Source: Acidobacteriota bacterium
GTDB lineage: Bacteria; Acidobacteriota; Vicinamibacteria; Vicinamibacterales; 2-12-FULL-66-21
Assembly: GCA_003223835.1 (NCBI GenBank)
Contig: QHWR01000107.1
Coordinates: 1 to 44,163 of the forward strand
Reading direction: 5' to 3'
DNA: 44,163 nt
The position numbers and the translations under genes were made by a program. This document shows, in pieces, positions 16,886-25,923 of this stretch. The notes beneath the pieces were generated by a model. It was given only the letters and a program-made list of their open reading frames with translations. It made no database searches and was not told the DNA's origin. Position 1 is the stretch's first letter. Each line of letters starts with the position of its first letter.

Positions 16886-17615
16886 ATGCATGATTTCGCA
16901 TCGAGCGTCGAGCAGCCGTTCCGGATCGCGCCCGTGGACCGGGGCAACGGCGTGCGCGCGACGATCGACCGCCTGCCGGGCAAGGTCGTGCTGAGCCCCG
17001 ACACGCCGTCCGCGGTCGTGGAGCAATACCGCCGGCTGGCGGCGACGCTGCACCACCAAAACGCTGACGGCCACCAACCTGGCCCTGACGCTCACCGAAT
17101 CGTTCCGCCGCCGCGTTCTCGTGATCGACGCGGATCTGCGCCGGCCGTCGATGCACCACACCTTCGGGTTGCCTAACAATACCGGGCTCAACGACGCGCT
17201 GCTCGGGCGCGACAACATGCCCACCGCCTTCGAGATGTCGTCCCGGCTCACCGTGCTGCCGGCAGGCTGCCCCAATCCGGATCCGATCGGCGTGCTCACG
17301 TCACCGGCGATGCGGCAGCTCGTCAAGTTCGCGAGGGACGGCTACGACTGGGTGCTCATCGACACGCCGCCGGTCGGTCTGCTGACCGACGCGCACCTCG
17401 TCGCCCAGATGGTCGATGCGGTCGTGATGGTGGTGAGCGCCGGCGCGGTGCCGTACCGGGTCGTCCAGCGCTCGGCCGACGCGCTCGGCCGCGACCGGAT
17501 CATCGGCGTCGTCCTCAATCGCGCGGCGGCGGCGCCGTTCGAGCGCGCGTATGGGTACGGCGGCTATGGCGGCTATTACGGTGCGCACTCGCACGAGGAT
17601 CAAGAACAGGCATGA
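16886..17615 (+). pseudogene. Bacterial tyrosine autokinase (CpsD/CapB-like), P-loop deleted and frameshifted
   Basis: The gene begins in one frame (MHDFASSVEQPFRIAPVDRG to EQYRRLAATLHH, ending near 17056). It continues in another frame from about 17058 with KTLTATNLALTLTESFRRRV, then the Walker A' segment LVIDADLRRPSMHH, Walker B WVLIDTPPV and the Tyr-rich tail YGYGGYGGYYG. Family members have about 20-25 residues at the junction, including the Walker A loop GEGKT. Here that segment is missing and the frame is broken, so no active kinase can be made from this sequence. The start lies just after the chain-length gene and the end overlaps the next start (ATGA), so the locus is otherwise intact. 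An assembly error cannot be excluded. Confidence 0.82.
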
Positions 17616-18985
17616 ACGGGTTTCTCGTCAGCCGGTTCACCTGGCGCTCGGCCACGCTCGTGATGTGCGAGGGCCTGCTGATCGCGGGAGCGATCGCGGC
17701 GGTCCTGCACGTTCGGCTCGGCGTGCCCGTCTGGCACAGCGCGGACGCCGGTCCGCTGGTCGGACGTCTGCTGCTGATGACGCTGATCTGCCAGGCGTGT
17801 TTGTACTACCGCGACCTGTACGAATTCCGCCTGCTCGCCACGCGCGCCGAATTGATCCCGCGCGTGCTCCAGTCCACGGCGGCGAGCGCCGTCGTCTTCG
17901 CCGCGCTGTCGATCTTCGCGCCCAGCCTCGTGATCGGGGATGGCGTGTTCGGCGCCTCGGCGGTGCCGGTCGTCGTGTGCGTCATCGCGTGGCGCCTGAC
18001 GTTCGATTGGTTGTCGCGCCGGATTCCGGCGCGCGAGCGGGTCCTGCTGCTCGGCGGCGGCGGCGCGGCGCTCGAGCTCGCACGCGAGTTGAACGGCCGC
18101 ACGGAAGGCGCGATCGAGGTCGTCGGCTTCGTCGCCGCTGACGGCGAGGCCGGCGTGGAGTCGCTCGGGACGATCGAAGACATTCCGGCGATCGTTCGCG
18201 GGCGGAACGTCGATCGCGTAGTGGTGAATCTGGCGGATGCACGCGGCAAGCTGCCGATGGACAAGCTGCTCGAGATGAAACTCGACGGCGTCCGGTTCGA
18301 CCATCTCGCGTCGATGTACGAACAGTACACCGGGCGCATCGCGATCGAGCATCTGCGTCCAAGCTGGCTGATTTTCTCGGAGGGATTCCGCAAGACGCGA
18401 CTGCTGCGGATGGCGAAGCGCCTCGTGGATATCGCCGGCGCGGCGCTCGCGCTCGCGCTCGCGGCTCCCGTGATGGCCGTCGTCGCGTGCATGGTTCGCT
18501 TGACGTCACGCGGCCCCGTCCTCTATCGGCAACGCCGCGTCGGCCAGGACGGCCGCGTGTTCACGGTTCGAAAGTTCCGGTCGATGCGACCGGACGCGGA
18601 GGCGGCGACGGGCGCCGTGTGGGCGGGCGAGAACGACGACCGCGTCACGAGCATCGGGCGCTTCCTCCGGCGGTCGCACCTCGACGAGCTGCCGCAGTTG
18701 TGGAACATCCTCGTCGGCGACATGAGCCTGGTCGGGCCGCGCCCGGAACGTCCCGAGTTCGTCAAGGACCTGACGAAGGCGATTCCGTTCTACGGGCAGC
18801 GGCACATCGTACGGCCGGGGCTCACCGGCTGGGCGCAGGTGCGCTACAGCTACGGCGCGAGCGTCGAAGACTCGATGCAGAAGCTGCAGTACGACCTCTT
18901 CTACATCAAACACATGTCGGTGGCGCTCGACGCCTACATCGTATTCAGGACCATCAAGAACGTCCTGCAAGGACGTGGCGTGTGA
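17612..18985 (+). CDS. Exopolysaccharide polyprenyl-phosphate sugar-1-phosphate transferase (priming enzyme)
   Basis: A 457-residue membrane enzyme of the WbaP/EpsB type. Four N-terminal spans (within residues 10-130) are followed by a Rossmann-like segment (VLLLGGGGAALELARELNGR), another hydrophobic segment (about 273-295) and the catalytic domain. That domain carries RRVGQDGRVFTVRKFRSMRP, RSHLDELPQLWNILVGDMSL and VGPRPERPEF. It transfers a sugar phosphate to undecaprenyl phosphate, the first step of EPS repeat assembly. The ending (VRPGLTGWAQVRYSYGASVE) fits the TIGR03013-like group of exosortase-associated loci. It is coupled to the kinase gene by ATGA and to the next gene by GTGA. Confidence 0.9.
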   Translation: MNGFLVSRFTWRSATLVMCEGLLIAGAIAAVLHVRLGVPVWHSADAGPLVGRLLLMTLICQACLYYRDLYEFRLLATRAELIPRVLQSTAASAVVFAALSIFAPSLVIGDGVFGASAVPVVVCVIAWRLTFDWLSRRIPARERVLLLGGGGAALELARELNGRTEGAIEVVGFVAADGEAGVESLGTIEDIPAIVRGRNVDRVVVNLADARGKLPMDKLLEMKLDGVRFDHLASMYEQYTGRIAIEHLRPSWLIFSEGFRKTRLLRMAKRLVDIAGAALALALAAPVMAVVACMVRLTSRGPVLYRQRRVGQDGRVFTVRKFRSMRPDAEAATGAVWAGENDDRVTSIGRFLRRSHLDELPQLWNILVGDMSLVGPRPERPEFVKDLTKAIPFYGQRHIVRPGLTGWAQVRYSYGASVEDSMQKLQYDLFYIKHMSVALDAYIVFRTIKNVLQGRGV

Positions 18986-19908
18986 TCATGGGGCAGCAGC
19001 GCGGCGCGGCAACGACCGACCGGATTGTCAATGCGATGACGGTCGACGTGGAGGAGTACTTCCACGTCACCGCCTTCGACGGCGTCCTCCCGCGCAGCCG
19101 CTGGGACACGCTCGAGAGCCGCGTCTGTGCGACGACGGATCGCGTCCTGCGGATCCTGGACGACGCCGGTGTGTCGGGCACGTTCTTCGTGCTGGGATGC
19201 GTTGCCGAGCGCCATCCGGACCTGGTCCGTCGCATCGCGGCGCAGGGCCACGAGATCGCGTCGCACGGCTACGCGCATCGGCTCGTCTACGATCAGACGC
19301 CTGCGGCGTTCCGCGCCGACGTCGTGCGAGCGAAGGCGATCCTCGAGGACGCGTCGGGAACGCCCGTCCTCGGATTCCGGGCGCCGAGCTATTCGATTAC
19401 GCCGCGGTCGCTGTGGGCGTTCGACGTGCTGATCGAAACGGGGCACGTCTACGACGCGAGCATCTTTCCGATCCATCACGATCGCTACGGCATTCCGGTG
19501 TCGCCGCGAGAGGCGTACGTCATCACGCGGGACGCTGGATCGCTCGTCGAGGTTCCCGCGACGACGTGCCGCTGGGCGGGGTTGAATCTGCCGGTCGGCG
19601 GAGGCGGATACTTCCGGCTCCTGCCGTACGCGTGGACGCGGTTCGGCATCGATCGCGTGAACCGCGTCGAGCGCCGTCCCGCGATCTTCTATATCCATCC
19701 CTGGGAGCTGGACCCGGAGCAGCCGCGGCTGCCCTGCGGGCTGTTGAGCCGCGTCCGGCATTATCGCAACCTGCACCTCACGGAGAGCCGGCTGCGCCGC
19801 CTGCTGCGCGATTTCCGGTTTGCGCCGCTGCGCGCGACCGTCAGCGCGCTGCCCCGGTCTCGGCCGGAGCGCTTGTCGACGGCTTACGCGCTGCCGTATC
19901 TGTGGTAG
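18982..19908 (+). CDS. Polysaccharide deacetylase with DUF3473 (exosortase-system type)
   Basis: A deacetylase of about 308 residues. The NodB core shows MTVDVEEYFHVTAFDG (catalytic Asp), GTFFVLGCVAERHPDLVRRI, the metal motif SHGYAHRLVYDQ and GFRAPSYSITPRSLWAFDVL. The C-terminal DUF3473 segment has RRPAIFYIHPWELDPEQPRL and the closing HYRNLHLTESRLRRLLRDF. This combination is the TIGR03006-like family that marks PEP-CTERM/exosortase EPS clusters. GTG at 18982 overlaps the previous stop and has AAGGA 8 nt upstream; ATG at 18988 is the alternative. It is the last gene of the forward operon and probably trims N-acetyl or O-acetyl groups from the polymer. Confidence 0.88.
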   Translation: MIMGQQRGAATTDRIVNAMTVDVEEYFHVTAFDGVLPRSRWDTLESRVCATTDRVLRILDDAGVSGTFFVLGCVAERHPDLVRRIAAQGHEIASHGYAHRLVYDQTPAAFRADVVRAKAILEDASGTPVLGFRAPSYSITPRSLWAFDVLIETGHVYDASIFPIHHDRYGIPVSPREAYVITRDAGSLVEVPATTCRWAGLNLPVGGGGYFRLLPYAWTRFGIDRVNRVERRPAIFYIHPWELDPEQPRLPCGLLSRVRHYRNLHLTESRLRRLLRDFRFAPLRATVSALPRSRPERLSTAYALPYLW

Positions 19909-19931
19909 CGATCGGCTGAAAAAGCTCGAAG

Positions 19932-21279
19932 CTACAGGCGCGAGATCGTAAAGCGATACTTGCCGGAGGATTCCAACCCGATGGCATCCGTGAATTCCAC
20001 CTCCACCGCCATCGCATCGCCAAGAAACGCGCGGACCTTCGCGATCAGCGTGTCCAGGGCTTCTTGTGACCACCCGGGCCCACGCACGATCCGGGCTCGA
20101 ACGGCGTCACGCCGCTCCTGAATGAACTGGACCTGCCGCAACCCGTCGATGTTCGTGATGCCGTAGGTCGCGAGCACGATGCCGGAGACCTTCTGGCCGT
20201 TGAGCGCGGTCAGAAAATCCGTTGTCCGTCCCCCTCGCAATTCGAGGATCGGCAGACCGCGACCGCAGTCGCATCTCGACGGTTTCAAATATCCGACGTC
20301 GCGGCTTCGATACCGAATGAGCGGCATCGCGTAGTTCTTCAGATCCGTGATGACGATCTCGCCACCGCTGTCAGGCGCCGCCGCCGGATCCTGCAGGACC
20401 TCGAGCAGAAGGTTCTCGGCGTTGACGTGCAGGCCCTGATGCCGATCGCATTCCGAGGCGATGACGGCGAACTCCCGGCATCCGTAGCGGTCGAAGACCG
20501 CGCACCCGAACGTCGACTCGATCAGCGCCCGGCCCTCGCCGGTCAGGACCTCGCCTGAGCAGATAATCGCGCGCGGGCGCATCGGCTCCAGCCCCGCGTC
20601 CTTCACGAATCGCGCGAAGAGCGTCAACGTGTTGGCGTACGCGACGACGAACGCCGGCTGGTAGCGCTGCAGCCGCTCGCAGAAGCGGCGCATGCGTGGT
20701 TCGTCGAGCGCCGACGCGTCGAGCGCCATGTCTCGGCCGAGCACGCGGTTGCGAAACCGGCCCGCACGGGATCCACCGGCGACATCCCTCGGCGCTCCCC
20801 AGAGCAGCGCTCTCTTCTCTCCGATGTCCCACCCCGTCCACCGATCGTGCCGGATGACCGCCGCCTCGCGGCTGTCGCGGCGATCTTCGTCGTAATAGAA
20901 GACCATCGGGCTGCCGGTCGACCCGCCGGTCATGTCCCTGATGAGCGGCCGCGGGCGGTAGTTGTCGGCGACGAGCTCGGAGAGCGACTCCTGGATCTCC
21001 GCCTTCGTCAGGGTCGGAATCCGGTTGATGTCGTCGAGGGACTCGACGTCGCCCGGAGAGACGCCGGCCTCCGTCCATTTCTTCCGGTAAAAGGCGCACT
21101 GGTCGAATGCGTGCTGCAGGATCGCTTTGAGCTGCACCCATTGAAGCTCCCGCAGGGCGTCGGAGGAAAGACGTTCGGTCTTCGCGAGCTCCCGCGCGTA
21201 AACGAGACGGCGGCTTCCGGTTCTTTCGGACCCACGCCGGGAACAGCAGGCTGCGAATGAGAAATGCGGTCGGATCCAT
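19932..21279 (-). CDS. CapK/PaaK-like adenylate-forming enzyme 1, with a 1-nt frameshift near its start
   Basis: The main frame (from 21137) encodes an AMP-forming ligase-like protein with the nucleotide motif MTGGSTGSPMVFYYDEDRR, YGCREFAVIASE and IRYRSRDVGYLKPSRCDCGR. The natural N-terminus lies in another frame: ATG at 21279 gives MDPTAFLIRSLLFPAWVRKN, and then RRLVYARELAKTERLSSDAL appears only after a one-base shift at about 21214-21218, where one extra base is present. Restored, the protein would be about 448 residues, like its relative at 22652-24049. CapK-type proteins occur in capsule loci and may activate an acyl or amino-acid group for polymer decoration. It is the last gene of the reverse operon. 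The shift could be mutation or sequence error. Confidence 0.78.
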
Positions 21280-21293
21280 GAGCCACAGCCACC

Positions 21294-22655
21294 CTATCGG
21301 GAGACCGCCTCCTCGAGTACGGCGGCGAACCGCTCTGTGAGAACCCTGCGGTCGAACCGTTTGATGTACGAACCGTCCGCGCGCCCGCGCAGTGTCCCCG
21401 CGCGCCATCGTGCGTACAGCGAAAGGATCGTGCGTTGGATTTCCTGGACGTCGCCCGGCCGCACCGTGACGCCGAGGCCGCTCCGGTCGAGAATCTCCGT
21501 CAGCGCACCGGGTTCGGCGATCGCAAGGATCGGCCTGCCGATGGCGAGGTACTCGAACACCTTTGCCGGGATGTGCGAAGACCCGTGAGTGCCACTCCGG
21601 GACAGCAGCAGCAGCACGTCGCTGCGTCGCGCCCACGCAAGCGCCGCGGCGTGCGGCTGCGATCCGCGCGACCGGAGAATTCCCGCCGCTGCCAGCCGCC
21701 GAACCGGCGCGCGATCGCCGCCGTCGTCGACGCCGATCAGGTTGATCCGCAGCGCGTCTTTGAGGTGGCCGTTGGCCTCGATGCCCGTGTGGGTAATCGT
21801 CACGTGCGCGGGATCGGGTTCGTCGGTTGCCGCCGTGGAGAAATCCTCCTCGTCATAACCGTTGGTAATCACCGCGATGCGCCGTTCGGCGAGGCGCGGA
21901 AATTCGGCACGCAGCTCGTCGGGCTCGCCGGGAGTCACGACGACGACGTTCGCCGCGTTCGCGAGGATGGCTCGCTTCACCCGCGTCTGCACTCGCATCA
22001 GCGGTCCCTGGCTGAAACCCGGCGGCCGCGTCGAGCCGTTCACAATCCAGGGATCCCGGAAGTCGACGACGTGCGGTTTCCCGAAGCACCTGGCCAGCAG
22101 AAACGCGGCGACGTGGCTCGAATGCGGAGGTGACGAGGAATAGATGACGTCCACGCGCCGGGTCAGTAGAACGCGCGCGCCGCGAAAGAACGCCGCCGGC
22201 ACCCAGAACACGTGCGAATCGGGACACTCGAGCAGGCACCTGGACACGAACTGCTTGAAGCGCGCGAACCACATGCGCCGCGGCGACGTGTTGGTCGCAT
22301 CGCGATTGTCCAGGGGCGCGGTGCTCGTCGCGGCCGGACCGCGGCGTCGAGATCGCCACGCGGACATTCTTGCCAGCCAGTCGGCGGCGTCCGTATCGCG
22401 CGTACGCAGAACGACGACGTCGGGTGGAAGCTGGCGGCTCAGACTTTCGTCCTGAAACGCGTCCGGTCGGGGCTTGATTGTGACCACGATGGACCGCCAG
22501 CCGAACTGTCCCAGATACTTGCAATATTTCAGCGTGCGGCGGCCGCCCACGTACGCTTCGGGCGGGAATGCATACGCGATCATCAGCACCGTCCGCGCAG
22601 GCGACATCGTGGAGCTCACCGGGTCGATCCGGGCCATTGCGGCGTCGGTGGTCAC
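21294..22655 (-). CDS. Glycosyltransferase, GT4-like
   Basis: About 453 residues. The N-terminal Rossmann domain starts RTVLMIAYAFPPEAYVGGRR and continues IYSSSPPHSSHVAAFLLARC and VVDFRDPWI. The C-terminal domain shows ITNGYDEEDF, IPAKVFEYLAIGRPILAI and a closing helical part. The usual segment after ITHTG (roughly 20 residues, typically FYxxRxPxxLLxAL) seems to be missing: the text runs ITHTG-IEANGHLKDALRINLIG. This suggests an in-frame deletion in the loop that shapes the donor site. GTG at 22655 overlaps the upstream stop (GTGA); ATG at 22637 is the alternative. It probably adds a sugar during repeat-unit assembly. Confidence 0.8.
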   Translation of the reverse strand: MTTDAAMARIDPVSSTMSPARTVLMIAYAFPPEAYVGGRRTLKYCKYLGQFGWRSIVVTIKPRPDAFQDESLSRQLPPDVVVLRTRDTDAADWLARMSAWRSRRRGPAATSTAPLDNRDATNTSPRRMWFARFKQFVSRCLLECPDSHVFWVPAAFFRGARVLLTRRVDVIYSSSPPHSSHVAAFLLARCFGKPHVVDFRDPWIVNGSTRPPGFSQGPLMRVQTRVKRAILANAANVVVVTPGEPDELRAEFPRLAERRIAVITNGYDEEDFSTAATDEPDPAHVTITHTGIEANGHLKDALRINLIGVDDGGDRAPVRRLAAAGILRSRGSQPHAAALAWARRSDVLLLLSRSGTHGSSHIPAKVFEYLAIGRPILAIAEPGALTEILDRSGLGVTVRPGDVQEIQRTILSLYARWRAGTLRGRADGSYIKRFDRRVLTERFAAVLEEAVSR

Positions 22656-24049
22656 AGGATTCCCTCCGACGCGAGCGCCGCCAGCGTCTGCGCAGGAACC
22701 GCGCAGACAACTTCCTGGTACTTGCCGGATGTCGGGTTGCGCGGAATGTCCGCGACGACACGCACGCGAATCGCAATCTGGGTCCCCATGATCGAGCGCA
22801 CCTCGTTCACGATGTCCTCCCGAATCGTCGCGGGGGCGCCGGGTTGGAGGACGACGTGAACGTCGAGCGAAGCAATGTCCGATTGCACGAACTGCGCGTC
22901 CGTGATGGACGGCTGCTCCCAGAAGAGATCCGTCAGCATCAAACCGGCAACCGGCGTGCCGTCCGCGCGGTAGAGCGTGTCGGCGACGCGCCCGTGCAGG
23001 GCGGAAAACGTCGGCAGCGCGCAGCCACACCCGCACGGGGACGACGAGGGCATCGCGAGGTCGCCCGTCGCATAGCGAATCAGGGGCATCCCGTAGTTCA
23101 GCAGATCCGTCGTGACGATTTCGCCCGACTCTCCCGGATGGGCGGCGCGGCCGCTCCGGAGGATCTCGACGAGCACGCTGCCCGCATCCACGTGAAAGCC
23201 GTCGTGCCGCTCGCATTCGAAGCCGACGCAGCCGTGTTCCCGCGAGCAGTACAGGTTGAAGACCTCGCCGCCGAACCGTTCCTGAAACAGCGCGCGTTGA
23301 GACGGGCGGAGCGTCTCGGCGGTGCAGATGACGCGCGCTACGCGCACGCGGGCGAGTCCCTCGCGATCGATGAACCTGGCGAACTGCTCGATCGCATTCG
23401 GATAGCCGTACAGGACCGACGGGCGAAACGCTTGCAGGCGGCGGTGGTAGTCGAGCATCTCCTCGCGCCGCATCACCGTGCAGCAGGCCACCGCTTCGGC
23501 GCAGCCGAACTGACGGAAGCGCTGTTTGAGCCGTCCGGTGGCGTCCGGCGGCCGTAGGTCCGCATGCGCTCCCCAAATCAGCGCGCGCTTGTCCCCGGGC
23601 CGGTAACCGCAGCGTTCGAGCACGCCCCACTGGCGCCCGAAGCGTGCGACGGAACACCCCGTGTCGCGGTAGAACGCCGTCTGAACCCCGGTTGTGCCGC
23701 CGGTGTAGTCGAGCCGGAGCGCCGCCGGGTCGAAGCGCTCGGAGACGAAGTCCATTTTTCGCTCGCGGAGCTCGCGCTTCGTGACAAGCGGAAGCCGGCG
23801 CAAATCCTCGACGGTCGTCGTCAGCGACGGCACGAACCCCGCGGCCTTCCACGTCTCACGGTAGTAGGGGGCCGTCGCGTACGCGTGGACGAGGAGACGG
23901 CGCAACGCGTCGAGCGCGTGCCGCTCGATCTCGCGCGGTCCGGATCGCGACAACGTACGAAACCGCCGGCGGTGCGGCTTCCAGCCGGCGAGTCCGTCTC
24001 TCCGCGTCACGACGTCGTACGCGAGGCTTCTCAGGCGCGTCATCGTCAT
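22652..24049 (-). CDS. CapK/PaaK-like adenylate-forming enzyme 2
   Basis: A 465-residue member of the phenylacetate-CoA-ligase-like/CapK group. It shows the phosphate-binding motif LDYTGGTTGVQTAF, LYCSREHGCVGFECERHDGF, MPLIRYATGDLAMP followed by a Cys cluster (CGCGCALP), and a C-terminal domain with the Lys-bearing motif NPTSGKYQEVV. It is intact, unlike its relative at 19932. Two such enzymes, a carrier-thioesterase protein and two asparagine synthetase-like genes together hint at acyl or aminoacyl decoration of the polymer (inference). It starts at ATG 24049, overlapping the asparagine synthetase stop by one base (TGATG); an in-frame GTG lies at 24052. Confidence 0.83.
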   Translation of the reverse strand: MTMTRLRSLAYDVVTRRDGLAGWKPHRRRFRTLSRSGPREIERHALDALRRLLVHAYATAPYYRETWKAAGFVPSLTTTVEDLRRLPLVTKRELRERKMDFVSERFDPAALRLDYTGGTTGVQTAFYRDTGCSVARFGRQWGVLERCGYRPGDKRALIWGAHADLRPPDATGRLKQRFRQFGCAEAVACCTVMRREEMLDYHRRLQAFRPSVLYGYPNAIEQFARFIDREGLARVRVARVICTAETLRPSQRALFQERFGGEVFNLYCSREHGCVGFECERHDGFHVDAGSVLVEILRSGRAAHPGESGEIVTTDLLNYGMPLIRYATGDLAMPSSSPCGCGCALPTFSALHGRVADTLYRADGTPVAGLMLTDLFWEQPSITDAQFVQSDIASLDVHVVLQPGAPATIREDIVNEVRSIMGTQIAIRVRVVADIPRNPTSGKYQEVVCAVPAQTLAALASEGIL

Positions 24050-25923
24050 CACATGAAGCGCTCGTACCAGTTCTGGAACATGACCAGCGCGAAGAGCTGG
24101 CGGTCGTGGGACTCGCGGCGGCTCATGTGCGCGTCGATCAGAGTCCGCACGCCCTCTTCGTCAAAGAGGCCGTGCGCGGCGAGACGTCGAGGCGACAGCG
24201 TGTCGCAGACGTACTCGCGAAGATCGCCCCTGAGCCAGGCCGCCATCGGCGACGCGAAACCCTGCTTTCGATGGTTGAGCACTCCTTCAGGCACCAGGTC
24301 GCGCGCGACTTGCTTCAGCAGGTATTTCTTCGTGACGGACCGCAGTTTGAGCGACGACGGGATCGTCGCGCAGAACTCGACGAGCGTATGGTCCAGGAAC
24401 GGCACGCGAAGCTCGAGGCCGTAGCGCATGCTCAGTCGATCGCTCAGCGCCAGAATGTCTTCCGGGACGTACGAGTGGAGATCGTGATACGCCGCGCGAT
24501 CCAGGAGATCCATCGCGAACGGCGCCTCGAACAGCTGCGTGTCCGTGGCGCCATCTCGATCGGGCAGCGCGCCGGGACGGCAGACGCGCTGTTTCAGACG
24601 CTCGTTGAAGACCGTCACGTAATCGAGATATCGCCGCGACGCGGGCAGATGCGCCGATCGGACGAAGCGCTTCAGATGATTGACGGTGTAATGACCGTCC
24701 TGGCGCTCGGCCAGCTTGTTGACGAGCGGCGCCACGACGCCGCGTCGCAGGAACGACGGCAGCCGCTCGTACTGCGCGCTCAGCTTGAGGCCGAGGTATC
24801 GCTCGTAACCGGCGAACAGTTCGTCGCCTCCCAGGCCCGTCAACGCGACGGTGACGTGCGCCCGGGCCAGCTTGCAGATGTAGTAGCTCGGCACGACGGA
24901 ATCGTCTCCGAACGGCTCGTCGAAGCTCTCGACGACGTCGTGGAGCATTTCCTCGAGGTTCGGTTCGACCTCGAACTCCGTGTGAATCGTCCCGTATCTC
25001 CGGCTGACCGAGCGGGCATAGACCCGTTCGTCGAGGTAGCCTCCGACGCTGCCGCCGAACCCGATCGTGAACGTCTTGATCGGCCCTGCCGCGCATGCGT
25101 TCATCAACGCGACGACGAGGCTCGAATCGACGCCGCCGCTCAGGAACGCGCCAAGCGAAACGTCGCTCATCAAATGCGTCCGAACCGCGTCGGAGAACAA
25201 TTCGAGGAACCGCCGCCCGAGCGCGGATTCATCCGGCTCCTGGACGGGGTTGAACCGGAGCTGCCAGTACCGCTTCGTCTCGGTCCGTGAGCCCTCGCAG
25301 ATCAGGAGATGGGCGGGGTCGAGCTTCCGGATTTCCTTGTAGATGGTCAGCGGGGACGGGATGTACCCGAAGGTCAGGTACCGATCGAGGGCTTCGCGAT
25401 CGAGATGAAGCTGGAACACGCCCGACCGCGCGAGCGCCTTGATCTCCGATCCGAAGAGCACGTACTTGCCGTTTCGGGCGTAAAAAAGCGGTTTGATGCC
25501 CAGCCGGTCGCGGCCAAGAATCAGACGCTGGCGCCGTTCGTCCCACAAGGCGAACGCGAACATCCCGCTGAGACGCGCGACGAACCGCTCGCCCAGGTCT
25601 TCATAGAGATGGACGATCACTTCGACGTCGCTGCGGGTCCTGAAGACATGGCCCGCGGCCTCGAGCTCGCGGCGCAATTCCTGGTGGTTGTAGATTTCCC
25701 CGTTGCAGACGACCGTGACCTGGCCGTCCTCGCTCGAGATCGGCTGATGCCCGCCCATGACGTCGATGATCGAGAGCCGCGCCATGCCCATCTGCAGCCG
25801 GTTCGCGAAGTGAAATCCCTCGTCGTCCGGACCTCGATGCCCGATGGCGCGCACCATCTGCGTGACGATCTCCCGTTCGGGAGTCGCGCCCTGCAGGTCG
25901 TAGACGCCGGCGATGCCACACAT
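24049..25923 (-). CDS. Asparagine synthetase (glutamine-hydrolysing)-like enzyme 1
   Basis: A 624-residue AsnB-family protein of normal length. The class II glutaminase domain begins MCGIAGVYDLQG with the nucleophile Cys2 and has HRGPDDEGFHF and VVCNGEIYNHQELRREL. The synthetase domain carries the pyrophosphate loop FLSGGVDSSLVVALM, LTGLGGDELFAGYERYLG and MRYGLELRVPFLDHTLVEF. In polysaccharide loci such proteins often amidate sugar carboxylates or make amino-acid amides instead of asparagine for protein synthesis. It is coupled on both sides (TGATG with the upstream GT and with the CapK-like gene). A second gene of the same family starts at 44030. Confidence 0.92.
   Translation of the reverse strand: MCGIAGVYDLQGATPEREIVTQMVRAIGHRGPDDEGFHFANRLQMGMARLSIIDVMGGHQPISSEDGQVTVVCNGEIYNHQELRRELEAAGHVFRTRSDVEVIVHLYEDLGERFVARLSGMFAFALWDERRQRLILGRDRLGIKPLFYARNGKYVLFGSEIKALARSGVFQLHLDREALDRYLTFGYIPSPLTIYKEIRKLDPAHLLICEGSRTETKRYWQLRFNPVQEPDESALGRRFLELFSDAVRTHLMSDVSLGAFLSGGVDSSLVVALMNACAAGPIKTFTIGFGGSVGGYLDERVYARSVSRRYGTIHTEFEVEPNLEEMLHDVVESFDEPFGDDSVVPSYYICKLARAHVTVALTGLGGDELFAGYERYLGLKLSAQYERLPSFLRRGVVAPLVNKLAERQDGHYTVNHLKRFVRSAHLPASRRYLDYVTVFNERLKQRVCRPGALPDRDGATDTQLFEAPFAMDLLDRAAYHDLHSYVPEDILALSDRLSMRYGLELRVPFLDHTLVEFCATIPSSLKLRSVTKKYLLKQVARDLVPEGVLNHRKQGFASPMAAWLRGDLREYVCDTLSPRRLAAHGLFDEEGVRTLIDAHMSRRESHDRQLFALVMFQNWYERFM

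Noticed and set aside
19905-19935. Hairpin GTAGC...GCTAC with an A-run between the two convergent EPS operons as a terminator
   Set aside because: The stem is only 5 bp with a 21-nt loop; the A-run lies within the loop. It is too weak to call.
20371-21636. 421-codon reverse open frame across the CapK-like gene and the next gene
   Set aside because: It is mostly out-of-frame sequence. Only a short piece (MDPTAFL...) is genuine, being the shifted N-terminus of the CapK-like gene.
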